The notes beneath the pieces were generated by a model that saw only the letters and a program-made list of their open reading frames with translations, made no database searches and was not told the DNA's origin. Of a DNA stretch of 64,000 nucleotides, positions 7,218-17,909 are shown piece by piece. Both the position numbers and the translations under genes were made by a program. Source of the stretch: Fistularia commersonii (Eukaryota > Chordata > Actinopteri > Syngnathiformes > Fistulariidae); assembly GCA_037954325.1 (NCBI GenBank), contig JBBMNZ010000099.1:35001-99000 (forward strand). Direction: 5' to 3'. How positions within the stretch are numbered: position 1 is the first letter of the stretch; each line of letters begins with the position of its first letter.

Positions 7218-9812
7218 TTAGCCCTCACTGAGTGCTTCACGAATGAAATGATATTTTACATCAATGTGTTTTGACCTTTGTCTGTTTACAGGATTCTTAC
7301 TCAGTGCGATGGCCCCCTGATTGTCTCCGTAGATTGTTGTGCAACTGTACATTTTGTTGTCCATACCGTTTAACAGTTGAGACAGGTACATGTTTTCTTG
7401 TGCGGTGGTGGCTCGGCCGATGTATTCAGCCTCACATGTTGACAGGGCCACTGTGGGCTGTTTCCTTGACTTCCATGCAATGGCTGGGCCTTGTTTTGTT
7501 AAACTGAAACAGTAGCCTGTAGTGCTACGTCTGTCTTCTACAGATGATGCCCAGTCTGAATCACTGTAAGCTATCAGGTTCAAATCCTCCTTATTTGTCT
7601 TGAAACTTAGTTCATAATCAGCTGTCCCCTTCAAATACCTCAGAACATGTTTTGCAGCTACTAAGTTTTCTACTTTTGGCATTGCCAGATTCTGTGATAG
7701 TTTGCTCACTATCCAGCTGATATCAGGTCTGGTGCAAGTCATGGCATAAATAAGACTGCCTACAATCTCACGATATTCTTTGGGGTCGACAGGTTCACTT
7801 TGCTCATTTTCATCAGCTACAGGGATGCCCTCTAATTTTTGCTCACTTGGAGTAGATCTTGCTTTACATTCTGACATTCCAAATCTCTCTAGCATTTTTA
7901 GGATGTACTTTGTCTGGTTCATTTTGATTTCATCCCCCTTTTGTTCAAATTGTATGCCCAAAAAATATGATAGTTTCCCCAGGTCTTTCATGTTGAACTT
8001 GAATTTCATGTTCTGTTTAAATGTGCTGAGTGCATCATTGCTGCTTGCGGCAATAATTAAATCATCTACCCAAATTATTACAATGATTGTGTCACCATTT
8101 TCCGTCTGTTTTCTGTACACACAGTGGTCAGAGAGATTTCTCACAAAGTTGTCCTGTTCTAAATGGTCATTAAGGAGTTCATACCAGTTTCTTCCTGATT
8201 GTTTCAGGCCATAAAGAGATTTCTTTAATCTATACACTAGTTTCTCTCCTGTTTCTGACATCATTTCAAACCCTTCTGGTTGTTCCAAGAAAATCTCCTC
8301 ATGTATAGGAGCATGTAAATATGCCGTCTTAACATCCATTTGATGGACAATGAGGTTATTTTGTACGGCTATCTGCATTAGTGCCCGCACTGATGTAATG
8401 TTAGCTGTCGGTGCAAAAGTTTCATAGTAGTCTATGCCTTCTGTTTGATTGTAACCCTTAGCTACATATCTGGCCTTAAATATTTGTCCTCCTTCAGCAT
8501 TTTCTTTAAGGGCAAATACCCATTTTCCTCCAATTACTTTTCTCCCTTCAGGTAAAGTTGTCAGTTCAAATGTGTCATTCTGTTTAAGCGAGTCAATCTC
8601 TTCCCTCATGGCACAATTCCACCCGGGTGCCAGTGGTGACTTCAGTGCTTCACTATAATTCTGTGGGACTCCGCACACAGTCCTGTAACAGTAATCAATA
8701 GTTGTATGATTTTTATCATTGTTAATATAGTCTGTCTGATAATCCTCTAAATACCTTGGAACGACCCTTTTTCGTCTAGGATAGCGACTGGTTTGATTAT
8801 ATCTGGGTTTTATGTCTGACCTCGTCTCTTTTTCATTTTGGACATTTTCTGCTGTTTCTTCATCATGTGACACATCTGCGTTAGTACTCTCATCCTCATT
8901 TTGTATATGGTTGTCTGTTTTATCTTCACTTTGTGACACATCTATACTGGTTTCATCTGTAGATTCTGTGTCTTCATATCCCTGGATTTCTGTCTCATAA
9001 TCATCAGTTTGTGTTTGTTGTTCAATTCTTCCCTTTTTGATCAATTTCACCAGTCTCTGTTTTGACACTTTTTCTGTAAGTGGATTATAGACCAGGTATG
9101 AAGGGCTTTTCTTACTGTATCCCACAAATATTCCTCTTTCACATCTGGGATCCAATTTCTTAGTGTCATGTTTGTATGCATAACACTCAGTTCCGAATAT
9201 CCACATTTTTGAAAGATTTGGCTTTCTCCCTGTTAACATGAAGTATGGGGTATTTTTGTGTCTGTCATTGTAACATCTATTTCGAATATGGGCAGCGGTC
9301 TGGACAGCATAAGGCCACAAAACCTTTGGTAATCCTTTTGCTATTAGCATACACCTTGCCATTTCAAAAAGGGTCCTCCATTGTCTTTCTGCTGTCCCAT
9401 TTTGATGGGGAGAGTATGGGGATGATGTTTCATGTCTTATGCCTTTCTCCCTTAGAAGAGATTGAAAAGCATTTCCTGTGTATTCAGTCCCGTTGTCTGA
9501 CCTGATACATTTGACACGACCATACGCTGCGCTGTCAGCAAGGAACTTCTCTGTTGCTAATGTAGCTTCACTCTTGTATTTGAGAAAATATACAAATACT
9601 GCCCCTGAATAATCATCTGTGAATGAAATGACATACTTATGCCCTTCTTGACCAGCTGGTTCAATCGGGCCTGATAAGTCAGTGTGTACCATTTTTAGGG
9701 GTGCATCAGCTTTTGCATCAGCTTGCCTGTTTCTGCTATTTGTGAATTTTCCCTCCGTGCATACGTTACAGTCTACGTTACAGTCTACCTTGGTCTGACC
9801 TGTAATCTTCAT
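7218..9812 (-). CDS. Integrase, reverse transcriptase and RNase H of copia B
   Basis: An open frame of 864 codons. From its first ATG: end of the integrase zinc site (DCNVC, with a 12-bp tandem duplication giving CNVDCNVC), integrase core D45, D106 and E142 (35-residue spacing), an acidic linker (about 265-335), reverse transcriptase D493 and WVDD at 581-584, and RNase H D751, E796 and D830. WVDD in place of the more usual YVDD is shared by families B, C and D but not A. The upstream Gag-protease frame is in the same phase, with only one TGA (9831-9833) and six sense codons between them. The frame ends at a TAA 35 codons short of the expected end. It would make an insertion and copying enzyme if the TGA were read through; otherwise this ATG would need internal initiation. 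Confidence 0.9.
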   Translation of the reverse strand: MKITGQTKVDCNVDCNVCTEGKFTNSRNRQADAKADAPLKMVHTDLSGPIEPAGQEGHKYVISFTDDYSGAVFVYFLKYKSEATLATEKFLADSAAYGRVKCIRSDNGTEYTGNAFQSLLREKGIRHETSSPYSPHQNGTAERQWRTLFEMARCMLIAKGLPKVLWPYAVQTAAHIRNRCYNDRHKNTPYFMLTGRKPNLSKMWIFGTECYAYKHDTKKLDPRCERGIFVGYSKKSPSYLVYNPLTEKVSKQRLVKLIKKGRIEQQTQTDDYETEIQGYEDTESTDETSIDVSQSEDKTDNHIQNEDESTNADVSHDEETAENVQNEKETRSDIKPRYNQTSRYPRRKRVVPRYLEDYQTDYINNDKNHTTIDYCYRTVCGVPQNYSEALKSPLAPGWNCAMREEIDSLKQNDTFELTTLPEGRKVIGGKWVFALKENAEGGQIFKARYVAKGYNQTEGIDYYETFAPTANITSVRALMQIAVQNNLIVHQMDVKTAYLHAPIHEEIFLEQPEGFEMMSETGEKLVYRLKKSLYGLKQSGRNWYELLNDHLEQDNFVRNLSDHCVYRKQTENGDTIIVIIWVDDLIIAASSNDALSTFKQNMKFKFNMKDLGKLSYFLGIQFEQKGDEIKMNQTKYILKMLERFGMSECKARSTPSEQKLEGIPVADENEQSEPVDPKEYREIVGSLIYAMTCTRPDISWIVSKLSQNLAMPKVENLVAAKHVLRYLKGTADYELSFKTNKEDLNLIAYSDSDWASSVEDRRSTTGYCFSLTKQGPAIAWKSRKQPTVALSTCEAEYIGRATTAQENMYLSQLLNGMDNKMYSCTTIYGDNQGAIALSKNPVNRQRSKHIDVKYHFIREALSEG

Positions 9813-9830
9813 ACCCTCGACTAAGTTTGG

Positions 9831-11231
9831 TCATTTTAATACATCTTTTACATTGCAGTGTCCCATAATCTCATGCCATGTTTTGACATCACAAGTTAAG
9901 TTTACTCTATCTCTGGACATCATGTCATTTACTGTATCATCATAAAGTTGTTGATAATTTACCGTTCTTATGTAGTAGAGTCTGTCACATTCCTCAATGC
10001 TGAAAATTTTTCCTTCTTTGGTTATGAGTCTGTTCTCTCCTTCTTTGAATATCACGCTGGCTCCATCAGCTGTGGCTGCCTTCACCGATATGAAGTCCTG
10101 AGGATATGATGGGATGAATAAGGCTCCCCTTAAGGTTACCAGGACAGGTTTTCCTTCAATGTCCTGGAGTAACACTTCTGCATCACCTCTTTTTAGTGCC
10201 ACTTTGTTTCTTCTGGTCCCGTCTGCTAGCTCCATGTAATGTTTGTTTGGGTTGAAAAACTCATCAAATCTTATGAATTTGTCTTCTTGTGTTATGATGT
10301 GTGATGTAGCGCCACAGTCTACCATCAGTCCATTTTTTCTGATATTTTCCGGAGGGACTTTTTGACTGACCTTGAATACAAAAGTTTGCTCATCTTCCTT
10401 ATCTTTGTCTTGGATGTCTGTGTTTTGTTTGACCGAGTCTTCTTTGGGCTTGGATTTTCTTCTGCATGTCTCATCGGTGTGGGTTGCGCTTCTGTGATAG
10501 CTGCACCATTTTGGCCCTGATTTTTGGTGACAAGCTTTTGCCATATGGCCACGGTTTCCACATCCATAGCAGATCACCGTTGACATGTCCACTTTCATTA
10601 CATTGTCTGATTTGGTTTTGCTGTCAAACTTTTCAGTCTCTTCATAACTTCTTAGTTTACTCTTGAACTGAATAAACGTCATTTCTTCACTGCTCTGAGT
10701 TACGTGAATGACGAAGGGCTTGTACGGTTCTGGAAGCCCTTTCATAACCATAGCGATCATCAGCTCATCACTTATCACCTGTTTTGTGTTTCTCAGAGCG
10801 GTGACTGCCTTTTCTGCTCTGATAATGTAATCTGTTATTGTTTCGTCGGGTTCCTTCTTGAGTGAGCATAGTTCGCTGTACAGGGAAATAATTCTGGGCT
10901 TACCCTGGCTGGCGTAATGATCCCGTAATATTTTCAAAGCTTTTCGACCGTCATCTGCGGCTTCCCTCATTACCAATGATAGACTTTTATCATCGAGGAA
11001 CTGGATAAGCTCAGCGTAGCATTCTGCATTTTTATCTGGGTCGGGCTCAACAGTTGAAAGTATTGTCTCTTTCAAACCTTCGAGTCGCATGTGTCCCAGA
11101 AACTTTACTTCCCAAAGCTCGTAGTTGTTTTCATCTCCATCGAAAACCAAACGTTGCCATCTTCCTCCTTTTGTTCGTTGCCTGGGCCCATAACCTGTTG
11201 CGTTTAAGTTTGCAGCTTCTTCGTTTTCCAT
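9831..11231 (-). CDS. Gag and protease of copia B
   Basis: Gag polyprotein with a retrotransposon Gag domain (YELWEVKF motif near its start), a CCHC knuckle at 10530-10571, and an aspartic protease whose active site reads DCGAT (10309-10323 region) rather than the usual DSGAT. It ends inside the integrase zinc site (HEIMGHCN, then seven codons) at a TGA in frame with the Pol frame. The start is unusual: no ATG lies between the primer site and the conserved YELWE motif in this frame. The frame instead runs uninterrupted through the primer site (read as GYGPR) into the 5' LTR, where ATGs occur at 11231 (MENEEA) and further up to 11363. I chose 11231, but the start is not settled. In copy C a one-base difference puts the ATG that overlaps the primer site in frame instead. 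Confidence 0.82.
   Translation of the reverse strand: MENEEAANLNATGYGPRQRTKGGRWQRLVFDGDENNYELWEVKFLGHMRLEGLKETILSTVEPDPDKNAECYAELIQFLDDKSLSLVMREAADDGRKALKILRDHYASQGKPRIISLYSELCSLKKEPDETITDYIIRAEKAVTALRNTKQVISDELMIAMVMKGLPEPYKPFVIHVTQSSEEMTFIQFKSKLRSYEETEKFDSKTKSDNVMKVDMSTVICYGCGNRGHMAKACHQKSGPKWCSYHRSATHTDETCRRKSKPKEDSVKQNTDIQDKDKEDEQTFVFKVSQKVPPENIRKNGLMVDCGATSHIITQEDKFIRFDEFFNPNKHYMELADGTRRNKVALKRGDAEVLLQDIEGKPVLVTLRGALFIPSYPQDFISVKAATADGASVIFKEGENRLITKEGKIFSIEECDRLYYIRTVNYQQLYDDTVNDMMSRDRVNLTCDVKTWHEIMGHCNVKDVLK
11182..11195 (-). promoter_or_regulatory. Primer-binding site of copia B, initiator tRNA-Met anticodon arm
   Basis: The minus strand reads GGTTATGGGCCCAG directly next to the 5' LTR. 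It is complementary to the 14 bases CTGGGCCCATAACC of the initiator tRNA-Met anticodon arm. The internal ATG (11189-11191) begins a frame that closes quickly in B but opens into Gag in C. Confidence 0.85.
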
Positions 11232-11551
11232 GTTTCGGAAGGAATTCACAAGTTTGCCTTGTTTGAATCGTCTTTTATTTTCTTCTTCACAGCTCCGGGA
11301 ATCAACATCGGTTAGCCATGGGACATGTACAGTACAGAGTGAGGGAAAAATTCCCGCCAGCACCGCTATACCAAAAAAAGAACACTGACGTAGAAGTTAA
11401 CGTCAAGTTAGCTGAACAGTCGCGAAAAACTAAAACAAGTCCCAAACCTTGTCATAAAGTGCCATACATTTCCTGAGAGTAGATACAAATAAAACATATG
11501 TATACTAGAATGTAAACTCAAATAAAACTAATGAGATCACCTATCTCAACA
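11196..11551 (-). repeat. 5' LTR of copia B
   Basis: 356 bp, nearly identical to the 3' LTR. It encodes the possible N-terminus of Gag on the minus strand. It is followed at 11552-11556 by GTCCT, the complement of the AGGAC target sequence found beside element E at 42535. Confidence 0.9.
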
Positions 11552-11679
11552 GTCCTTATGTCCTTTGCTTCCTCATGCCTGGTTGTTTCATTGACATTCA
11601 GTTCTACCTTGCCATGTTTATTTGTACATTTGTATATTTGTGTGTACTATTTATGTTCAATTAAAAAAAAAAAAAAAAG
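11552..11679 (+). mobile_element. L1-like LINE 3' end with A tail
   Basis: About 110 bp of LINE 3' untranslated sequence ending in an A tail (11662-11679), sense on the plus strand. The same sequence with the same 3' flank (gaatgagaggctgagaaaatc) stands inverted at 28383-28535, where no copia element interrupts it. The copia B/C family therefore inserted into this LINE copy. Confidence 0.75.
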
Positions 11680-12038
11680 AATGAGAGGCTGAGAAAATCT
11701 CCATGTCTCTCTCTCCCCCCCCCTTAATGCCCCCCCCCCCCCCCCCTCTTCCTCACGGCGGCCGACGCAATGTGATTCTCGCCGTTGCTGTGGAAGTAGG
11801 GTAAAGGATTCCCCGCGTCGGTGCGAGCGATGCGTTTCAAGGCGTATTGCATGTGTGTATGGAGGGGGGGGGTCTACAGGATACCGCAGGCCGGCAATGG
11901 TGCACCTTCTGCGGACATCGATCACCGAAACGTCGGCGTGGAGCTCCCGGAGCAGCCGGCGTGTACATGTGAATGAATGGAGGAGCTAATGTGTGTGTGG
12001 TGGTGGTGGTGGGGGGGGGGGGGGGGGGGCGTTTCGGC
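11680..12038. repeat. Composite satellite unit, inverted, with C and G runs
   Basis: No gene. It contains long homopolymer runs (C near 11730-11746, G near 12011-12029) and the module tgcaccttctgcggacatcg to ggagctcccggagcagccgg, which is the satellite tail module in reverse orientation. An inverted copy is at 28000-28382. The unit stops at gcgtttcggct (about 12038), where copia D sequence begins without a target duplication. Confidence 0.75.
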
Positions 12039-13420
<1,382 letters not shown>

Positions 13421-13421
<1 letters not shown>

Positions 13422-13792
13422 CAACAGGATCCCGCAGACCGGCCAAGGTGCACCTTCTTCGGACACGGATCCCCGTGACGTCGGCGTGAAGCTCCGGGAG
13501 CACCAGACATGCACATATGAATAAGCGAAGGAGTCAACTCCATAAGTCCTCCACTCACGGCCTCGGTGTCACTGAATCGAGCAATTTGGTTTTTAATGTT
13601 TAAAAATCGGCTTAACATTGAGGTGGAAAACACAGCGGTATCGTTAAAATACAGTAACAGGGTGATAACATCCATGTAAGAAGTGGAGGGGGATTTATTG
13701 CACTCACGGCCCCACTCGTTTATTCCTCTCATACACAGCGGCCAGATCACCTGCTGGAGCTCCAAGCGCTGTGCACAGTCGGATGCCGCCAT
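13421..13792 (-). CDS. Hypothetical 123-codon ORF in the amplified block
   Basis: I do not recognise this product. It begins MAASDCAQRLELQQVIW and has a mostly neutral middle with MDVITLLLYFNDTAVF. Its last 30 or so residues are encoded by satellite module sequence and the fused LTR edge, which argues against a native protein end. Near-identical copies occur at 15708-16079, 17411-17782, 20220-20591 (plus strand) and 36385-36756, and a frame-broken copy at 38783-39007. Preservation may reflect only recent duplication. It could be a captured exon, part of an unknown repeat, or chance. Confidence 0.3.
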
Positions 13793-13909
13793 CTAGCGGA
13801 CATAAAATGTAAGGAAGCGGAGGGAGAAAGCCATCCGGTGTTCCCCGAGTAGCGGCGACGAACGAGTTTAGAGCCGTGGAGAAGGTTTGCTTCCCCCCCA
13901 ACCTCTCTT

Positions 13910-13915
<6 letters not shown>
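13422..13915. repeat. Amplified block, copy 1 (satellite module plus unknown sequence)
   Basis: A segment between the copia D LTR stub and the RTE tail. About 110 bp resemble the satellite tail module (ggtgcaccttcttcggacacgg, gacgtcggcgtgaagctccg). The rest, to the TTC tract, is unlike any family I know and contains the 123-codon ORF. It occurs six times in the window, always next to the LTR stub. Confidence 0.75.
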
Positions 13916-13944
<29 letters not shown>

Positions 13945-14517
13945 CTTCCCCTTCTTCTTCTTCTTCTTCTTCTTCTTCTTCTTCTTCTTCTTCTTCTTCT
14001 TCTTCTTCTTCTTCTTCTTCTCCCCTTCTTCTTCTTCTTCTTCTTCTTCTTCTTCTTCTTCTTCTTCTTCTTCTTTTGTCTTTTCCCGTCAGGTGTGGCC
14101 ACAGCGAGTCAACTTTCTCCATCTAACCCTATTCTCCGTATCCTCCTCTCTCACACCAACTACCTTCATATCCTCTCTCACCACGTCCATAAATCCTCTC
14201 TTTGGTCTTCCTCGAGACCTCTTGCCTTGCAGCTCCAATTCCAGCATCCGTCTACCAATATATTCTCTATCCCTCCTCTGTACATGACCGAACCATCTCA
14301 GTCTGGCTTCTCTGACCTTCTCTCCAAAACATCGAACATGTGCTGTTCCTCTGATACTCATTCCTGATCCTATCAATCCTGGTCACTCCGTAAGAGAACC
14401 TCAACATCTTCATATCTGCAACCTCTAGTTCTGTCTGCTGTCTTTTGGTCATTGGAACAGTTTCTAGTCCATACATCATCGCTGGTCTCACCACTGTCTT
14501 GTACACCTTTGTACACC
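13916..14517 (-). pseudogene. RTE-like LINE 3' fragment with TTC/GAA tail (unit 1)
   Basis: Minus-strand, 5'-truncated LINE. The tail is a GAA tract (13916-14075). The body encodes the end of ORF2 in shifted frames, including KVYKTVVRPAMMYGLETV and RLRWFGHVQRRD, typical of the C-terminus of RTE-type LINEs in fish. It starts abruptly at ggtgtacaaaggtgtaca next to copia D sequence. This copy is a near match to the 3' part of the RTE at 19.5-19.9 kb and less so to the RTE at 40.8-41.2 kb. Confidence 0.8.
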
Positions 14518-15708
14518 TTGGTAATGGGCAACCCCGTATCTGACCGTGTGACAAAGCCAAGCAGTGCAGACAATGTGAGACGATCAACTAGAACCAAAAA
14601 GAAGCCCAGTTACTTTAATAGTTATGTGACTAGTGCTATTGACGATGACCAAGTGTTCACTAACATTGACTACTGTTATAGACTGGCGTGTGGTGTCCCA
14701 CAGACATTTAAAGAGGCAAGGAGTTCACTTAATGCTGACAAGTGGATGAAATCTATGGACGAAGAGATGGAGTCATTGAGAGAGAAGAACACTTTTACCC
14801 TAACACAGCTACCCCAAGGCAAGTGTGCAGTGGGGGTGGGGGTGGGGGGTGGGGGGCGTATGCGCTAAAAAGAAATGAAGATGGCACAAACAAATATAAA
14901 GCTCGGTATGTTGCTAAGGGCTACAGTCAAAAGTATGGCACGGATTTCGAGGAAACATTTTCTCCAACAGCAGATATGACAAGTGTGAGGGTGTTTATGC
15001 AGAAATCAGTTCCGGAAAATTTGTTCTTACACCAAATGGATGTAAAGACAGCCTATCTTCATGCACCCATAGATTGTGAGCTCTGTGTAGAACAACCAGA
15101 AGGGTATGAAGTGACAAATAAAAAACAGAAGCTGGTGTGTAAACTTAAAAAGTCACTATACGTCCCTGAACAAGCCGGTCGTCATTGGAATCTGATGCTC
15201 CATTCTTACTTGATTGACAATGACTTTATTCAGAATGAAGCAGATCATTGTGTCTATGTCAAAGAAAACCAAAATAACAAAGTCATCATCATAATATGGG
15301 TAGATGATTTAATCATAGCTGCGAGTGATGAGGAAGTAATGAAAGAGGTGAAAATCATGCTTACAGCTAGATTTAAAATGAAGGACATGGGCAAAGTGAT
15401 CAAAATCAATACCCAGAAAATATGTCAGTCAGAAGAGTGTGTTAAGATGTCACAAAGAAAATATGTGGAAAGGTAGCCCTACAGTATTGTCCAACACAAG
15501 AGATGCCGGCACATGTTATGACAAAGCCTGCATCACAGTTTAAGTTGTTGAATTTTTCAAAGTTGTTGTTTGGGTCATGAGTATTTTATTTTGATGTAAA
15601 TGGGCAAAGATACCAATAATATGAGAGCAAGTGGGGGCGTTGTTAACTGAGAAATATGCTCTCAATTATTTTCCGTTTTATTTCCAAGGGCCAGTCTCAG
15701 CTTCCGGT
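14518..15708 (+). pseudogene. Copia family D fragment, unit 2
   Basis: Begins in the integrase-RT linker (NPVSDRVTKPSSADNVRRS), a part missing from unit 1, and runs through RT with VDVKTAYLHA-type and IWVDDLIIAA motifs to the stop at 15476. The RNase H remnant and a 68-bp LTR stub (15641-15708) follow. The same G-run frameshift (about 14830-14857) separates the linker and RT frames. It is not functional. Confidence 0.85.
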
Positions 15709-16200
15709 CAACAGGATCCCGCAGACCGGCCAAGGTGCACCTTCTTCGGACACGGATCCCCATGACGTCGGCGTGAAGCTCCGGGAGCACCAGACATGCA
15801 CATATGAATAAGCGAAGGAGTCAACTCCATAAGTCCTCCACTCACGGCCTCGGTGTCACTGAATCGAGCAATTTGGTTTTTAATGTTTAAAAATCGGCTT
15901 AACATTGAGGTGGAAAACACAGCGGTATCGTTAAAATACAGTAACAGGGTGATAACATCCATGTAAGAAGTGGAGGGGGATTTATTGCACTCACGGCCCC
16001 ACTCGTTTATTCCTCTCATACACAGCAGCCAGATCACCTGCTGGAGCTCCAAGCGCTGTGCACAGTCGGATGCCGCCATCTAGCGGACATAAAATGTAAG
16101 GAAGCGGAGGGAGAAAGCCATCCGGTGTTCCCCGAGTAGCGGCGACGAACGAGTTTAGAGCCGTGGAGAAGGTTTGCTTCCCCCCCACCCTCTCTTTCTA

Positions 16201-16202
<2 letters not shown>
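15709..16202. repeat. Amplified block, copy 2
   Basis: Second copy of the satellite-plus-unknown block, with the 123-codon ORF on the minus strand (15708-16079). It differs from copy 1 by scattered single bases, e.g. one tryptophan-leucine-leucine versus tryptophan-proline-leucine change in the ORF. Confidence 0.75.
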
Positions 16203-16231
<29 letters not shown>

Positions 16232-16380
16232 CTTCTTCTTCTTCTTCTTCTTCTTCTTCTTCTTCTTCTTCTTCTTCTTCTTCTTCTTCTTCTTCTTCTT
16301 CTTCTTCTTCTTCTTCTACAGTTTCTAGTCCATACATCATCGCTGGTCTCACCACTGTCTTGTACACCTTTGTACACCTT
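16203..16380 (-). pseudogene. RTE LINE remnant, internally deleted (unit 2/3)
   Basis: A TTC tract (16203-16317) followed directly by acagtttctagtccatacatc. Compared with 13916-14517, about 380 bp of LINE body between the tail and this point are missing. This short form has an inverted counterpart at about 21622-21749. Confidence 0.75.
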
Positions 16381-17411
16381 GGAAATGGGCAGCCCCGTAT
16401 CTGACCGTGTGACACAGCCAAGCAGTGCAGACAATGTGAGACGATCAACTAGAACCAAAAAGAAGCCCAGTTACTTTAATGGTTATGTGACTAGTGCTAT
16501 TGACGACGACCAAGTGTTCACTAACATTGACTACTGTTATAGACTGGCGTGTGGTGTCCCACAGACATTTAAAGAGGCAAGGAGTTCCCTCAATGCTGAC
16601 AAGTGGATGAAATCTATGGACGACGAGATGGAGTCATTGAGAGAGAACAACACTTTGACCCTAACACAGCTACCCCAAGGCAAGTGTGCAGTGGGGGTGG
16701 GGGGGTGGGTGTATGCGCTAAAAAGAAATGAAGTTGGCACAAACAAATATAAAGCTCGTTATTTTGCTAAGGGCTACAGTCAAAAGTATGGCACGGATTT
16801 TGAGGAAACATTTTCTCCAACAGCAAATATGACAAGTGTGAGGGTGTTCATGCAGAAATCAGTTCAGGAAAATTTGGCAGGTCGTCATTGGAATCTGATG
16901 CTCCATTCTTACTTGATTGACAACGACTTTATTCAGAATGAAGCAGATCATTGTGTCTATGTCAAAGAAAACCAAAATGACAAAGTCATCATCATAATAT
17001 GGGTAGATGATTTAATCATAGCTGCGAGTGATGAGGAAGTAATGAAAGAGGTGAAAATCATGCTTACAGCTAGATTTAAAATGAAGGACTTGGGCAGAGT
17101 GATCAAAATCAATACCCAGAAAATATGTCAGTCAGAAGAGTGTGTTAAGATGTCACAAAGAAAATATGTGGAAAGGTAGCCCTACAGTATTGTCCAACAC
17201 AAGAGATTCCGGCAGATGTTATGACAAAGCCTGCATCGCAGTTTAAGTTGTTGAATTTTTCAAAGTTGTTGTTTGGGTCATGAGTATTTTATTTTGATGT
17301 AAATGGGCAAAGATACCAATAATATGAGAGCAAGTGGGGGCGTTGTCAACTGAGAAATATGCTCTCAATTATTTTCCGTGTTATTTCGAAGGGCCAGCCT
17401 CAGCTTCCGGT
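16381..17411 (+). pseudogene. Copia family D fragment, unit 3 (RT deletion)
   Basis: The linker and RT share one open frame here (16370-17179, 269 codons) because the G run is in phase (CAVGVGGWVYALKR). However, about 50 codons are missing between VQENL and AGRHWNL, removing the first catalytic aspartate motif MDVKTAYLHA. IWVDDLIIAA remains. The RNase H deletion and LTR stub (17344-17411) are as in the other units. An inverted copy with the same deletion stands at 20591-21622. Confidence 0.85.
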
Positions 17412-17880
17412 CAACAGGACCCCGCAGACCGGCCAAGGTGCACCTTCTTCGGACACGGATCCCCGTGACGTCGGCGTGAAGCTCCGGGAGCACCAGACAT
17501 GCACTTATGAATAAGCGAAGGAGTCAACTCCATAAGTCCTCCACTCAGGGCCTCGGTGTCACTGAATCGAGCAATTTGGTTTTTAATGTTTAAAAATCGG
17601 CTTAACATTGAGGTGGAAAACACAGCGGTATCGTTAAAATACAGTAACAGGGTGATAACATCCATGTAAGAAGTGGAGGGGGATTTATTGCACTCACGGC
17701 CCCACTCGTTTATTCCTCTCATACACAGCGGCCAGATCACCTGCTGGAGCTCCAAGCGCTGTGCACAGTCGGATGCCGCCATCTAGCGGACATAAAATGT
17801 AAGGAAGCGGAGGGAGAAAGCCATCCGGTGATCCCCAAGTAGCGGCGACGAACGAGTTTAGAGCCGTGGAGAAGATTTGC
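17412..17880. repeat. Amplified block, copy 3
   Basis: Third copy of the block with the 123-codon ORF (17411-17782, minus). It carries a private variant, ggtgatccccaagtag, at about 17827 that is also present in the inverted arm (near 20164) but not in copies 1 and 2. The block ends in cgtggagaagatttgc and joins a 29-bp copia B-family RT piece. Confidence 0.75.
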
Positions 17881-17909
17881 TTTGGGTAGATGATTTAATT
17901 ATTGCAGCA
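17881..17909 (+). pseudogene. 29-bp remnant of copia B-family RT (LINE target site)
   Basis: Encodes WVDDLIIAA and matches family B. Its last 18 bases (17892-17909, gatttaattattgcagca) recur with one mismatch at 41197-41214 on the far side of the RTE in the second block, so it is the target duplication of the RTE insertion. Confidence 0.8.

Larger units (their letters stand above)
6712..11551 (-). mobile_element. Complete Ty1/copia element B (minus strand)
   Basis: Full-length 4,840-bp element with 356-bp LTRs that differ at about four positions (about 1 percent), so it is young. The inside carries an initiator-tRNA-Met-type primer site next to the 5' LTR, a Gag-protease frame and an integrase to RNase H frame separated by one TGA. 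The flanks do not form a target duplication: the high-coordinate side is L1 3' sequence (GTCCT, the complement of AGGAC) and the low side is satellite. The same odd pair of flanks recurs around element C, so B and C are one insertion copied by block duplication. The polypurine tract next to the 3' LTR reads AAGACTGGG here against AAGAGGGGG in C and E. Confidence 0.93.

Noticed and set aside
7780..8214. Plus-strand frames inside copia B and C (also 8812-9000, 9245-9505 and their 30.8-32.5 kb copies)
   Set aside because: Antisense shadows of the integrase-RT frame; they are conserved only because the block is duplicated.
13876..14367. Leucine, serine, lysine, arginine or glutamate homopolymer proteins
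   Set aside because: All derive from TTC/GAA tracts that are RTE LINE tails.
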